Source of the DNA: Trichosphaerium sp. ATCC 40318
Lineage: Eukaryota > Discosea > Flabellinia > Trichosidae
Assembly: GCA_038496445.1 (NCBI GenBank)
Contig: JALMLS010000505.1
Span: forward strand, 82,500 to 146,499
Length of the DNA stretch: 64,000 bases
Direction: 5' to 3'
Part shown: positions 51,001 through 61,374 of the stretch, in pieces
How the letters are laid out: each line of letters begins with the position of its first letter
Position numbering within the stretch: the stretch's first letter is position 1
The notes under the pieces: generated by a model
Seen by the model: only the letters and a program-made list of their open reading frames with translations
Database searches by the model: none
Told to the model about the DNA's origin: nothing
Program-made: the position numbers and the translations under genes

Positions 51001-53629
51001 TGTGAGTATGCATACGTTACTGTATTTCATCATAGTTACCTGCATAAATCAAAACTGTATTTCCATATTTATCAACAGCATCAATATTGGTGTTGGCATT
51101 GATTAACATTGATACAATTGCATTGTGTCTATTTTTTGCTTTAAATAATAATGTGAGTATGCATACGTTACTGTATCTCATCATGATTACCTGCATAAAT
51201 CAAAGCTGTCCTTCTATTTTCATCAACAGCCTTAATATTGGTGTTGGCATTGATTAATGTTGATACAACTTCATTGTGTCCATTTTGTGCTTTAAATAAT
51301 AATGTGAGTATGCACATGTATTTGTATCTCATCACGATTACCTGCATAAATCAAAGCTGTATTTCCATATTTATCAACAGCATCAATATTGGCGTTGGCA
51401 TTGATTAACATTGATACAATTTTATTGTGTCCTTCTTGTGCTTTAAATAATAATGTGAGTATGCACTTGTTACTGTATCTCATCATGATTACCTGCATAA
51501 ATCAAAGCTGTCTTTCTATTTTCATTAGCAGCCTCAATATTGGTGTTGGCATTGATTAACATTGATACAACTTTATTGTGTCCATTTTGTGCTTTAAATA
51601 ATAATGTGAGTATGCACTTGTTACTGTATCTCATCATGATTACCTGCATAAATCAAAGCTGTCCTTCCATATTCATCAACAGCATCAATATTGGCGTTGG
51701 CATTGATTAACATTGATACAACTGCATTGTGTCCTTCCTGCGCTTTAAATAATAATGTGAGTATGCATACGTTACTGTATCTCATCATGATTACCTGCAT
51801 AAATCAAAGCTGTACTTCCATAGTTATCAACAGTATCAATATTGGCGTTGGCATTGATTAACATTGATACAACTTTATTGTGTCCATTTTGTGCTTTAAA
51901 TAATAATGTGAGTATGCACTTGTTACTGTATCTCATCACGATTACCTGCATAAATCAAAGCTGTACTTCCATAGTTATCAACAGTATCAATATTGGCGTT
52001 GGCATTGATTAACATTGATACAACTTTATTGTGTCCATTTTGTGCTTTAAATAATAATGTGAGTATGCACTTGTTACTGTATTTCATCACGATTACCTGC
52101 ATAAATCAAAGCTGTCCTTTTATAGTAATCAACAGCCTCAATATTGGCGTTGGCATTGATTAACATTGATACAAATTCATTGTGTCCATTTTTTGCTTTA
52201 AATAATAATGTGAGTATGCACATGTTATTGTATCTCATCATAGTTACCTGCATAAATTAAAATTGTATTTTTATCTTCATCAATATTGGCTTTGGCATTG
52301 ATTAACATTGATACAACTTCATTATGTCCTTTTTGTGCTTTAAATAATAATGTGAGTTTGCACTTGTTACTGTATTTCATCACGATTACCTGCATAAATC
52401 AAAGCTGTACTTCCATCTTCATCAACAGCATCAATATTGGCGTTGGCATTGATTAACATTGATACAATTTTATTGTGTCCATTTTTTGCTTTAAATAATA
52501 ATGTGAGTATGCACATGTTATCGTATCTCATCACGATTACCTGCATAAATCAAAGCTGTCTTTCTATTTTCATCAACAGCATCAATATTGGCGTTGGCAT
52601 TGATTAACATTGATACAATTTTATTGTATCCATTTTTTGCTTTAAATAATGTGAGTATGCACTTGTTATTGTATCTCATCACGATTACCTGCATAAATCA
52701 AAGCTGTCCTTCCATATTCACCAACAGCATCAATATTGGCGTTGGCATTGATTAACATTGATACAATTTTATTGTGTCCTTTTTTTGCTTTAAATAATAA
52801 TGTGAGTATGCACATGTTATTGTATCTCAACTATTACCTGCATAAATCAAAGCTGTACTTCCATATTCACCAACAGCATCAATATTGGCGTTGGCATTGA
52901 TTAACATTGATACAATTTTATTGTGTCCATTTTTTGCTTTAAATAATAATGTGAGTATGCACATGTTATCGTATCTCATCACGATTACCTGCATAAATCA
53001 AAGCTGTATTACCATATTTGTCAACAGCATCAATATTGGCGTTGGCATTGATTAACATTGATACAATCTCATTGTGCCCATAACGTGCTATAAATAATAG
53101 TGTGAGTATGCACTTGTTACTGTATCTCATCATTATTACCTGCATAAATCAAAGCTGTACTTCCATATTTATCAACAGCATCAATATTGGCGTTGGCATT
53201 GATTAACATTGATACAACTTTATTGTGTCCATTTTTTGCTTTAAATAATAATGTGAGTATGCACATGTTATCGTATCTCATCACGATTACCTGCATAAAT
53301 CAAAGCTGTATTTCCATAGTTACCAACAGCATCAATATTGGCGTTGGCATTGATTAACATTGATACAATTTTATTATCTCCTTTTTGTGCTTTAAATAAT
53401 GTGAGTATGCACTTGTTACCGTATTTCATCATGATTACCTGCATAAATCAAAGCTGTATTTCCATAGTTATCAACAGCATCAATATTGGTGTTGGCATTG
53501 ATTAACATTGATACAACTTTATTGTCTCTATTTTTTGCTTTAAATAATAATGTGAGTATGCACATGTTATTGTATCTCATCATAATTACCTGCATAAATC
53601 AAAGTTACTTCACTTTGTGATTCTGTCAT
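48093..53629 (-). CDS. ankyrin-repeat PARP-type ADP-ribosyltransferase with C-terminal coiled coil
   Basis: Predicted ADP-ribosyltransferase of the PARP superfamily with an ankyrin N-terminus, as in tankyrases, but no SAM domain is seen. About 19 ankyrin repeats of 33 residues (53600-50730) are each one 99-nt exon. An unrecognised helical region follows (50507-49940). The PARP fold starts near 49720 (YNIVEASLVYN). It holds MVHGT (His), YYGQGIYFT (Tyr; about 49300-49400) and AVYDELVVAQ (Glu; about 48950), so the H-Y-E triad is complete. Then come QAVARYIIKV, a Lys-rich and Asp/Ser-rich linker (48850-48650) and a coiled coil of 14-residue repeats (NLKESVQDLKQDNV) to the stop at 48093-48095. The start at 53629 gives MTESQSEV directly in phase with the first repeat. 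An alternative first exon is at 53943 (MGKSLKS). Confidence 0.75.
50730..53607 (-). repeat. tandem array of about 19 exon-intron units, one ankyrin repeat each
   Basis: Units of about 148-152 bp follow each other head to tail. Each has a 99-nt exon coding exactly one ankyrin repeat (NGHNKVVSMLINA, then NIDAVD and TALIYA) and an intron of about 50 nt that is almost as conserved as the exon (GTAATCATGATG ... TTATTTAAAG). All introns are phase 1, so units can be gained or lost without breaking the frame. Units near 50733 and 52243 are the most diverged. The sequence ends within the unit at about 53607, where the gene's first exon begins. Confidence 0.85.
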
Positions 53630-53943
53630 GACGTGTTGTCACTCTTGGGGTTACCACGAAGCAGTATTAAGTCGTTACTTGACACGAGATATTTTTCGGT
53701 GAAGTGTTATTGTAATGTGCGTTTCGGTTCTGGTTCTGTGTTTTTACTATTTGCGGTTCACAGAGTGTTTTTGAAGCCCTAGGAACTGGAATGTACCTCC
53801 GGTCATGTAATAAGGCGATATGGGGACATAGTGAAGATAAACCGGTAACCCGGCAAAACCGTCGGTAGTTTATTTTTTGGGTAGTTTTTTGCCGTATTCA
53901 CAGTTCCACCTGTAGCGCTATCACTCTTTAGAGATTTACCCAT

Positions 53944-54859
53944 TCCATTTACCAGTCCGTGTATATTTACGAAAGACGCGCCACGTACATAAATGAGTTA
54001 AGGAGACACAAACAACTACAAAACTGCATAAGAGATTCAGATACCTTTCGAAAAAAAAGCAGATAATCCAGATTTATTTTTTCTAACCGCGAAAATATCT
54101 GTAACTGAGCCGCTAACCACGTGTTTCATGAAAAAATGTAAAAAACACAATACTATCTTGAATACATGATTCCGATCATTTTAGAGTCCAGAATAGCTAC
54201 TGTACTATATTTTCAACTTTTTTATAGTAGCGGGCTTCTCATCACCTTCTTGCGTTCATTATAGGCGTCAGTAACCATCAAAGCGGTAGTTAATAGACTA
54301 TAAATATACATACCATTGAATAGGTTGATAAAAGCTCTAATACAGCGTAGTAACACTCTTTAACACTAAAAATCGCGAAAGAAGTGCTCATACAGCAAAG
54401 TGCGTATCGAGGGAACCAAATAAAATTGTGGTTATCACATCACATCATTAAACTACCAACACACCACAACAACCAAGCTAAATGTCAAATAAACATTAAC
54501 CAACAACAAAACAAAGAAACGTGTCACTCAAAAGAAGAAACCTGCAAAACCAAAGCCAACGGAGAAACAACTTCGAATGAGAGGAGGATAAAGCCTTGAC
54601 TAAACACCATCTACCTCACTCCGATAGAGACTTGGGAATACAAAAAAGTGTGTAAGAATACAGAAAGAATGATCCTTTATCACAACTTTGCCATTCTTCT
54701 TTAAATCCATCCTGTAAAGTCTCGCACCTGACCAAATATTTTAATAAGATTCTTCTAACGGCAGAGAGATCAGTTGTAGTGTGGGAAGACTAGTAATGGA
54801 GACGACAGGATTTGTAAGCAGCTATTTTTGGTTTCAAATTTAATTTCAAACGAACAACA
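53944..54859. other. no gene supported
   Basis: Upstream flank of the ankyrin-PARP gene. A plus-strand open stretch at about 54384-54599 is rich in Gln, Asn, Thr and Lys and lacks a proper start. I regard it as chance. The promoter of the ankyrin-PARP gene probably lies in the part nearest 53944. Confidence 0.35.
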
Positions 54860-54964
54860 ATGAACAAAGTACACTGGCTATCAAGCATCGCCGGTGCGCT
54901 AGTAGTAGGTGGTGTAGTTGGAGGCATAGTAGTTAGTCTCACCACTTGTTTTTTTACCCTGTGA
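54860..54964 (+). CDS. possible 34-residue membrane peptide with glycine zipper
   Basis: ATG at 54860 to TGA at 54962-54964 gives a very short product whose centre is GALVVGGVVGGIVVSL, a transmembrane helix with regularly spaced glycines. It ends six bases before the 3' end of an ankyrin relic on the other strand. Such small ORFs arise by chance, so this is only a candidate. Confidence 0.25.
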   Translation: MNKVHWLSSIAGALVVGGVVGGIVVSLTTCFFTL

Positions 54965-54969
54965 TATAA

Positions 54970-55430
54970 CTAAAGCAGCTTAGAAAGGCCCTTAATAGTC
55001 ACTGCTGTATTGTTTTCACTATTTAAATGTGCTTTAATTAATATTGATATAATCGCACTATTTAGTTTTTGCTGAATAGTAGGTAACCTGTTAGAATTAC
55101 GTTGTGATGTACCTGCACAAAATAAAGCTGTGGTTCCATCTTTATCAACAACATCAATATTTGCATTTGCTTCAATTAGTGTAGACACAGTCACATTTTC
55201 CATGTTTTGCTACAAAATAGTGTAAGCCATAGTGTTACCTGCACAAATTAAAGCTGTATTTCCATCTTGATCAACAGCCTCAACATTGGCATTTGCATCG
55301 AGTAACGTTGACAACGTGGCGAAAAAACTGATGCGCAAAACAGAAAGTGTTCACTTGTTCATAGTCTTTGACGTTTTCACAATTCCATGTAACGCTTCAA
55401 AGAATTATCCCCTCCATCACTAGCCTCTGT
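54970..55430 (-). pseudogene. decayed ankyrin-family gene fragment
   Basis: It has ankyrin repeats in the same exon style as the ankyrin-PARP array (ANVEAVDQDGNTALICA; ANIDVVDKDGTTAL) and phase-1 introns, but the sequence is much more diverged. One repeat has a one-base frameshift near 55186, between KHGKCDCV and STLIEANANI. Upstream, at about 55345-55415, it resembles the alternative first exon of the ankyrin-PARP gene at 53890-53943. It ends with a degenerate repeat and a stop at 54970-54972, with no PARP domain. It is probably an old truncated duplicate. Confidence 0.55.
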
Positions 55431-55784
55431 ATTTAGAAGTATATGAAGTACATATATAAGAAAAAGGAGAACCAAAAAGAATGAAAGAAGGTACTAGCTG
55501 CTTTCTCAATTGCCGCTATCTGACATTGGTTGGCTAGCCAAAACTGAAATTAGGTGAATAACGAGAATAGTGTATTAGGAATAGACAGGTTTTTTGATAT
55601 AAGCGTGCTCGTTAATTCACGCCATCTACTTATTTTGTATTATCTGGTTGCACCAAAAGTAAGTACTTGTACTGAAAGTAATTTTTTCCTGTGTTAATCC
55701 AGTCGTTCACAATTCTTTGGGCCAAGTATACAAGTGGCGAGGAACTAACATGTGTTAAAAAGCCAGAAATTGTATATTGTGTAG
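55431..55784. other. intergenic, nothing recognised
   Basis: AT-rich sequence between the ankyrin relic and the foldback element. No coding signal is supported. Confidence 0.35.
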
Positions 55785-56285
55785 ATTTTTTGATTTCAAA
55801 AAACACATAAAATGAAAACCTGTGTGGAGAAATTATTTTATTGTCGGATTCTATGCACTCATACAGGTGGCATTAGTGTGCAAAGAATCAGCATCAAAAT
55901 CGGTCCGGTAAGCCAGAAATTTTGACTTTTTTGTCGATTTTTTGCTTCAAAAACGAAGACTTTTTCACCTTCAAAAAAATTGAAAATACACGTATTGACA
56001 TGTTGGTGTACTGTGTAAAAATTCAGAGCTGAACTTGTCCGTGGTTGCCATAAATGTTACCTTTCTTATTTTTTTCTGGAATTTTTTTTGAAGGTGAAAA
56101 AGTCTTCGTTTTTGAAGCAAAAAATCGACAAAAAAGTCAAAATTTCTGGCTTACCGGACCGATTTTGATGCTGATTCTTTGCACACTAATGCCACCTGTA
56201 TGAGTGCATAGAATCCGACAATAAAAATAATTCCTCCGTGCAGATTTTCATAAACACACGTGCGTTTTTTGAGCACTAAAAAAAA
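55785..56285. mobile_element. foldback element: two ~185-bp inverted arms around a ~100-bp core
   Basis: The left arm (about 55800-55985) and right arm (about 56085-56270) are nearly perfect inverted copies, for example AAAATCGGTCCGGTAAGCCA and its complement. The core contains ACGTATTGACATGT and TGCCATAAATGTTACC and recurs, diverged, at 47.6-47.9 kb. No protein is encoded. The structure resembles a foldback or MITE-type DNA element, and its transcript would form a long hairpin. Confidence 0.65.
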
Positions 56286-56289
56286 CTAC

Positions 56290-57283
56290 TGTTGCTTGTG
56301 GAGTAAGTTGGAGTCGCCTTGGTACATGTAAGATCCTAAAACTAAACCGTGAGCGGGCTTTAAGACGCTTTACAAGTAGAAAAATAACCTTGTACATTTT
56401 GTTTTGTGGTGCTTCTTAAATAAAAAAGACAGGAATGGATTTTACAGCCAAGTAGAAACAAAGCTAATAAGAGGAGAAAACAACTTTGACTTACAGATTA
56501 ATTAATTTGTTAGAAGCAAATGTATTTTGATGGGAGTTGTGTCATTGCACAAGTTAATCTCAGAACATGCTTTGTACACACAGTCAAAACAATCATTGAT
56601 TTGTGAACATTTCCTTTCGAGTACCGTGCATTGGTACTTACTATTGGCATCCACAGGAGGTAAGGCTTTTCACTTGGTATCTTACATAGATTCATTGCTC
56701 TACACTTTTGCAAAGGTGGTGGAATTCTGGTGTAAAAAGCATTCATCTTATGTGCAAGGGTATTGTGTCTTATATCATGTAGTAAATAGCGTCCCTACGT
56801 CTTTTCCATTTTAAAAACAGTCAGTGCAACTCTGATGTAAGCCCTTGGCAGGCACCCATGTATGTCCGTCTCAGAATGAGCCATAGCAATGTAGACAAAG
56901 TAAAAGTAAAGTAAACATGGACCAATTCCTAGCTGGTTGCTAATACCATGAACACTAGTGTAGATGGCCACCTTTTCAAGAGTGTAGAGCTGATGAATCT
57001 ATGTTCAATAAACGAAATAAAAGCATGCTACATAAAAATGAAAAAGTGCTAAAAAAACCATACAGCACCAAGTGATCTTTCTTTTAAGGCTCTCGCTAAA
57101 AACCACTTATTTTTGTGAGTTGTTTCTTTTTTGAGGTTGCACTGCACTACGCTAGCGTGTGTACCTGTTGCTAGCCGGTTATTAGAGGAAAAGAACCAAA
57201 ACTTATAACACGCATTTGTCTCCAAGACTTGAATTCGTGTGTTTAGGTGCCTAGGTAATACTTCAAAATGGGTTATACTAATA
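56290..57283. other. no gene supported; weak local repeat
   Basis: Open frames exist on both strands at 56510-56814 but show no motif or clear start. The stretch at about 56865-56895 resembles 60283-60325 (ATGTACGTCTGTC-like), hinting at another decayed dispersed sequence. Confidence 0.3.
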
Positions 57284-57445
57284 TGTCGAAAAAAAAGTCA
57301 AACAAATGTCGAAGTGATATTGAACTGTTCGCCACAAAGGGAGACAACTGGGTTATGGCGCTCAGTCGCCGCTAGGCTCTGCCCCCCAAACCCCCTGAAA
57401 GGGGGGGCTTTCTAAATAGTTCCTATGACATAATATAGGATAAAC
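57284..57445 (+). repeat. dispersed repeat A, copy 2
   Basis: Second copy of the repeat at 14635-14790, same orientation and highly similar (CAAATGTCGAAGTGATATTG; GGCGCTCAGTCGCCGCTAGG). Here the C-run is followed by TGAAAGGGGGGG, so it can fold into a C:G hairpin at about 57382-57410. The other copy has lost that part. Confidence 0.55.
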
Positions 57446-57641
57446 ATATTTGTGTTACCGTTCAAAATGCATATTTGCTGTGCTCAGGTTATTATTTGCC
57501 GTGCTTCACGTGTTTGCAGTAATTTTGAAAAGAGAGACTTGTTCGAACGCTTTTCATGCGTAAGCAGATTGTTTGATCACTTTTTAAAACTGTTTTGGTC
57601 GAGAAAAAAACACTAAAGGACATTCAAGTGCTTTAAATACT

Positions 57642-57956
57642 TCAATTCATTACGTTGTGAGCCCTTGCTGCAGTTAATGCGTTAGTCTTGTTACAAACTT
57701 GTTGCCACCTCCACTGCGAGTTGCTCAATGTACGATAGCTGTACGTGACATCTAAAAATCGTAGATGAAACCAGCATAGAAACAAAATAAAGAATAAAAT
57801 CTCCACCGCTGATGAACAGATACACAGCACAACGTTCTTGTATTTTGGCGTCCGGTTCTCGTTATAATTCTGTCTGGTTTCAATAACGACATTATGATAA
57901 CACCCTTTGTGTTCGCTGGGCGGGGTAAAAAATAGCCCGCAAAACGCCACTATCAA
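57642..57956 (-). CDS. possible small membrane protein, unrecognised
   Basis: Open frame of about 100 codons with no ATG near its beginning, so it would need an upstream exon. It has one strong hydrophobic helix (SSAVEILFFILFLCWF) and a polar C-terminal part ending NALTAARAHNVMN. No family is recognised. It may be part of a gene or chance. Confidence 0.25.
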   Translation of the reverse strand: MIVAFCGLFFTPPSEHKGCYHNVVIETRQNYNENRTPKYKNVVLCICSSAVEILFFILFLCWFHLRFLDVTYSYRTLSNSQWRWQQVCNKTNALTAARAHNVMN

Positions 57957-58149
57957 GCAACAAAGTTGAGTGAGGTATTCGCTACTATTTGGTGAAATAT
58001 TTGAAAAACCTTTTCGAACTACACTTTTTTTCTGCCCGTGTGACGGTTATATAGTCGCGTAAGGTTACCACCTCACTCCGTTAGTGACTGTTATTTACGC
58101 TTTTGGCGTAGTGGTTTAGTATGCGTATTTATAAATGGTCGTATTTTTA

Positions 58150-58714
58150 CAGTGCTTGTGGTTGGTAAATGTCGTGAAAAATGCGGCCTAGATAGGCTCT
58201 GTGGCTGTACAAATCAGATATGCGTACAGTGCAATGCAGCCGAACTCAGTATTGCTTCTATGGAGACTGCAAGCAAGTTTTGTAGAGCATTTCACGTTGA
58301 TACCTGCTTCTTACCTTGCAGGATGTTTACTTTACCCTGTGGTACTACAACCATAGGATGACTCAAAGACTCGTAATCAACAGTACTGTCACCTGTAAGT
58401 AATATCAGTTAATTTAATTGATAACTGGTATCGTTTCTACTACTTGTACATCAGAGGAATAGCGTGATTCTGTAATATACACATCTTAAAACACGTTTCT
58501 CAGATAAAATATAGATTTGCAATTGGCCTTGTTTCATATGTCAACTGCATTGAGCTTAGAAGTTGCACAAAGGTGGATATCAATGTATGCTGATAGTACT
58601 CAAATTACTAATGTTCACTTGTCTAACGCACAAGTTCAATTATCTCAACTAAACACATTAACGTATGATGAAACTATCAGAAACAGTCACATGTATCGCT
58701 GGAGCACTCTGTGA
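58150..58714 (+). CDS. possible Cys-rich protein, two or three exons, unrecognised
   Basis: The first part is very rich in cysteine (CREKCGLDRLCGCTNQ, CVQC), as in small secreted domains. A downstream exon (about 58322-58393) joins at GTAAGT and acceptor ATATAG, in phase (codon split T/AT), to the exon at 58515-58714. That exon has a well-formed helical sequence (LSLEVAQRWISMYAD) and a stop at 58712-58714. Whether the Cys-rich part belongs to the same gene depends on a very short, doubtful intron (about 58295-58321). The start codon is not found. Confidence 0.35.
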
Positions 58715-59038
58715 AGGTACTTACATACTTAGCGTATAAGACTTCAATCCAAACAAACAGCATAGCTCAGTGCTTGTTCTATTTCCATCAGTGGTGGCGC
58801 GCTTAAGTACTTGTGAGAAATCCAGAAAAGATTGACAATGAAATATTGTATTGAAACCAAGTCTGTGTTATGATGCGCTACGAAGAGAACAATGAGTAAG
58901 TAAAATGCTTTATTTGTGCGAATGAATATTGGCAACGTGTTGCTGATAGTGGAGCCTACTTGTTTCTTTACGCAAGTAGAGTGGCATGTCTCTCTTGTAG
59001 GCCAGGTAGGCTTTTCCTTTCGGTAATATTATCTTGCT
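58715..59038. other. intergenic, nothing recognised
   Basis: Spacer before the PARP-family relic. A minus-strand open frame here has no start or motif. Confidence 0.3.
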
Positions 59039-59665
59039 TTAGGTGGCATTGCTTTTGGATAAGTTGACAATATCTTTCTTCAGGTTTTTGATGCTTTCTT
59101 TAATGATGGTATTGCTTTCTGTTAATTTGACATTGTCGTCCTTCAAGTCATTGACACATTCTGTCAACTTGATATTGTCTTGCTGTAGGTTGTTGCCACT
59201 TTCTGTTAGGCTGGCATTGTCTCGCTTCAGGTCGGCATTGTTTTCTGCTACTTTTGCTTTCTGTAATTGTATGTCGAGATATACATCATTGCTAGTTGAT
59301 TGCTGGTCATCAGTTGAATCCACATGGGCATCCCATAGTTTTCTAGTACAACAGCGTAAGTTTAAATAAGCAAAAGATGTGACTTCTTACCGGTTGCTAG
59401 TAAACTTGTCATTAGAGTCGGAGAGGTCATCTGTCTTCGGGTTTATTTGTATTTTTTGTTTTTTTCGTTTGGGAATCTTTTGGTACAACTTTAATGATGC
59501 AACGAGCAACAGCTTGATTATCTAAAAGGCGAGTTATAATACAATTTTTGTAATTTCTAGTACCTTGAGCAACAACAAGCTCATCGTACACCGCATGAGA
59601 TACTCTATTTTCTTTGAGAGGTCTACCTAAGCGATCTACCAATATGACTTTGGTAGCCTGTTGTC
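59039..59665 (-). pseudogene. truncated copy of the PARP C-terminus plus coiled coil
   Basis: This corresponds to the 3' end of the ankyrin-PARP gene (48.1-49.1 kb), starting abruptly near 59665. It keeps VDRLGRPLKENR ... AVYDELVVAQ (with the glutamate), an intron at the same place, and QAVARCIIKV. It then has a frameshift in the linker near 59435, before DDLSDSNDKF, and the KLWDAH exon. It ends in a coiled coil with similar repeats (LTESGNNLQQDN) and a stop at 59039-59041. The ankyrin repeats and the His and Tyr of the triad are absent, so it cannot be an active transferase. It is a duplicate fragment. Confidence 0.65.
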
Positions 59666-59702
59666 CTCTTAACTTCTTTTCTCTTTCTTTACTCCCGTAT
59701 CA

Positions 59703-59792
59703 CAACAACAAATTGCCACATTAACAGAAATCGTCACCAGCCTACAATACATTGAGACCAAACTAGCTCAACTTGAAAGTACAAGCAAGTAG
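59703..59792 (+). pseudogene. inverted fragment of the same coiled-coil C-terminus
   Basis: On the plus strand, 29 codons (QQQIATLTEIVTSLQ ... LAQLESTSK) end in TAG at 59790-59792. The ending resembles ALLESTK at the end of the ankyrin-PARP protein. It lies head to head with the minus-strand relic just before it, so the locus contains rearranged pieces of this family. Confidence 0.4.
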
Positions 59793-60288
59793 ATCCATGT
59801 AAGCCAATATTCTCTCACCAATAAACAATCAGTTAGCTTAACTTACTATACTCTTGTTTACACCTCAATATAAACTTGTCGTGGCCACACAAGGGCAAAA
59901 CATACACTAGAAAAACAAGGCTCACCACAGGCTAGATGATTTTACTGTCAAATCAAAAAGGAATAGTGAAACACGTGATTGCTACAGTTTAACATTGACA
60001 TCTGATTATTGAGCGCATCACTTGCGAATTTGTTCAACTGAAATTCCAGTATGATCACTTCCTTTACCTACCCACTTGTAATATACGTTCACTTTTTAAG
60101 TTGTTGTATACAGTACTGTATCATAGTCAGTGTGTCGCCCTTAACGTTTCGTAGAAAATATATAGGGAAAGCAACGTACAAATGAACTAGGAAGAAGACT
60201 TTCGTAAATCTTGAAGTAGCAAACCTCACGATTACACTCCGCCTAGTGATGTCTTCCTCACTTTGAAAGCACTCATTGCAACTACGGT
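59793..60288. other. intergenic, nothing recognised
   Basis: No exon, RNA gene or repeat is supported. Confidence 0.3.
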
Positions 60289-60654
60289 ATGTACGTCTGT
60301 CTTAGAATGAGGCGTTTTAAGCAATGCAGACAAAAGTATGTAGAAGTAGCACATTGTGAAAATGCTTCTAAACTCAGTGCTATTGATATTGTAGAAAGGC
60401 GTATAGAACGTAATAAGGGCTTTATTACATATAGCATGTTGCTAGATGATAGCAACCACAAAACAAAAGTGATCATTCTCCGCAAGTTTTTCAACTTTCG
60501 CGTGGTTGTTGATTCCGTCAACGAACGCGTGCTTGCAGTGCTCAATGCCTGGGCCTACGATTTCGGTAGAAGCAGCATTACCGAACTTAAGCGTTTCGAA
60601 CAAGCAGAAAAAAATTGCAAAACGTTCGAACGAAAAGGTTTTTCAACTATTTAA
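60289..60654 (+). CDS. possible protein of 121 aa, unrecognised
   Basis: Open frame from ATG at 60289 to a stop at 60652-60654. The product is basic and mixed (IVERRIERNKGFITYSM; ITELKRFEQAEKN), with no signal or membrane segment. The ATG sits in GTATGTACGT, which could also be a splice donor, so the beginning may be intronic. No family is recognised. Confidence 0.33.
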   Translation: MYVCLRMRRFKQCRQKYVEVAHCENASKLSAIDIVERRIERNKGFITYSMLLDDSNHKTKVIILRKFFNFRVVVDSVNERVLAVLNAWAYDFGRSSITELKRFEQAEKNCKTFERKGFSTI

Positions 60655-61158
60655 CCTTTATAACCAAAAAATAGCGAATACCTTGCAGTGCTAATGCCTT
60701 TCTTCAAGCGATCGATTATCCTGGTTTTTGTACCAGGGACTGAGTATTGTACGCGTATAAACATAACACCTGACAGTGAAACAAGCTAATGCCCGAATGA
60801 TGTAATACTGCAGTTGGTTTCGGGTACGTGACCAGGTGCATGCGTAAAGCAACTTGCGACTTGCAACAAAACGCCTTTGAGCTTTTGTGCTCAATTAACA
60901 CCGTAGCAACCCTCAGCACGCGTGTGTGACTATTAGGCGCAAAAAAAAACAACTAGTTCTGCAATACCACTCAACGCAACGCCAGCACTGTATATGCGTG
61001 CACCGTGAGCGTTGTAGCCTCAAAACAAAATAGGACATAATAACAAGTGGTTTTGAGCAAGAGCCTCAAAAGAAGGATCACTAGGTGCTGTAAAGTAATG
61101 AGCGCTGTGCTACTGACAAAGATGAGAAGTTGCACAAGAAATTTAATAAAGGTTACTT
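60655..61158. other. intergenic, nothing recognised
   Basis: No coding or repeat signal is supported on either strand. Confidence 0.3.
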
Positions 61159-61374
61159 ATGTTGTTTGGAACGCCAGGTAGAGTATTGAGAGTACCGGAG
61201 ATGGAGAAAAGACTAAAAACCACAACGGAGCTGCACGAGGTAACAGTAAACCCTTATCACCTACGAATGGGATACCTCTACAATAAAAGCCAAACAGAGT
61301 TCAAGCTAATACTCCTGTGTTGTTGCAGCTTTAGGTCTTCCTCCACAAGGCGCAAAGTCATGACTTTTCTTTAA
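61159..61374 (+). CDS. possible small protein or first exon, unrecognised
   Basis: From the ATG at 61159 the frame gives MLFGTPGRVLRVPEMEKR and then a polar stretch (ELHEVTVNPYHLRMGYLYN) that looks protein-like. The last 25 residues are less so, and an intron beginning around 61300 is possible. No family is recognised. Confidence 0.3.
   Translation: MLFGTPGRVLRVPEMEKRLKTTTELHEVTVNPYHLRMGYLYNKSQTEFKLILLCCCSFRSSSTRRKVMTFL

Noticed and set aside
50730-53607. Regular ~150-bp spacing resembling a CRISPR or satellite array
   Set aside because: Each unit contains a full ankyrin-repeat exon with splice sites, and both exon and intron are conserved; there are no unique spacers.
54384-54599. Gln/Asn/Thr-rich plus-strand ORF
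   Set aside because: Low complexity driven by base composition, without an ATG at its beginning or splice support.
58744-58935. Minus-strand hydrophobic ORF
   Set aside because: No ATG start, no splice support and no recognisable family.
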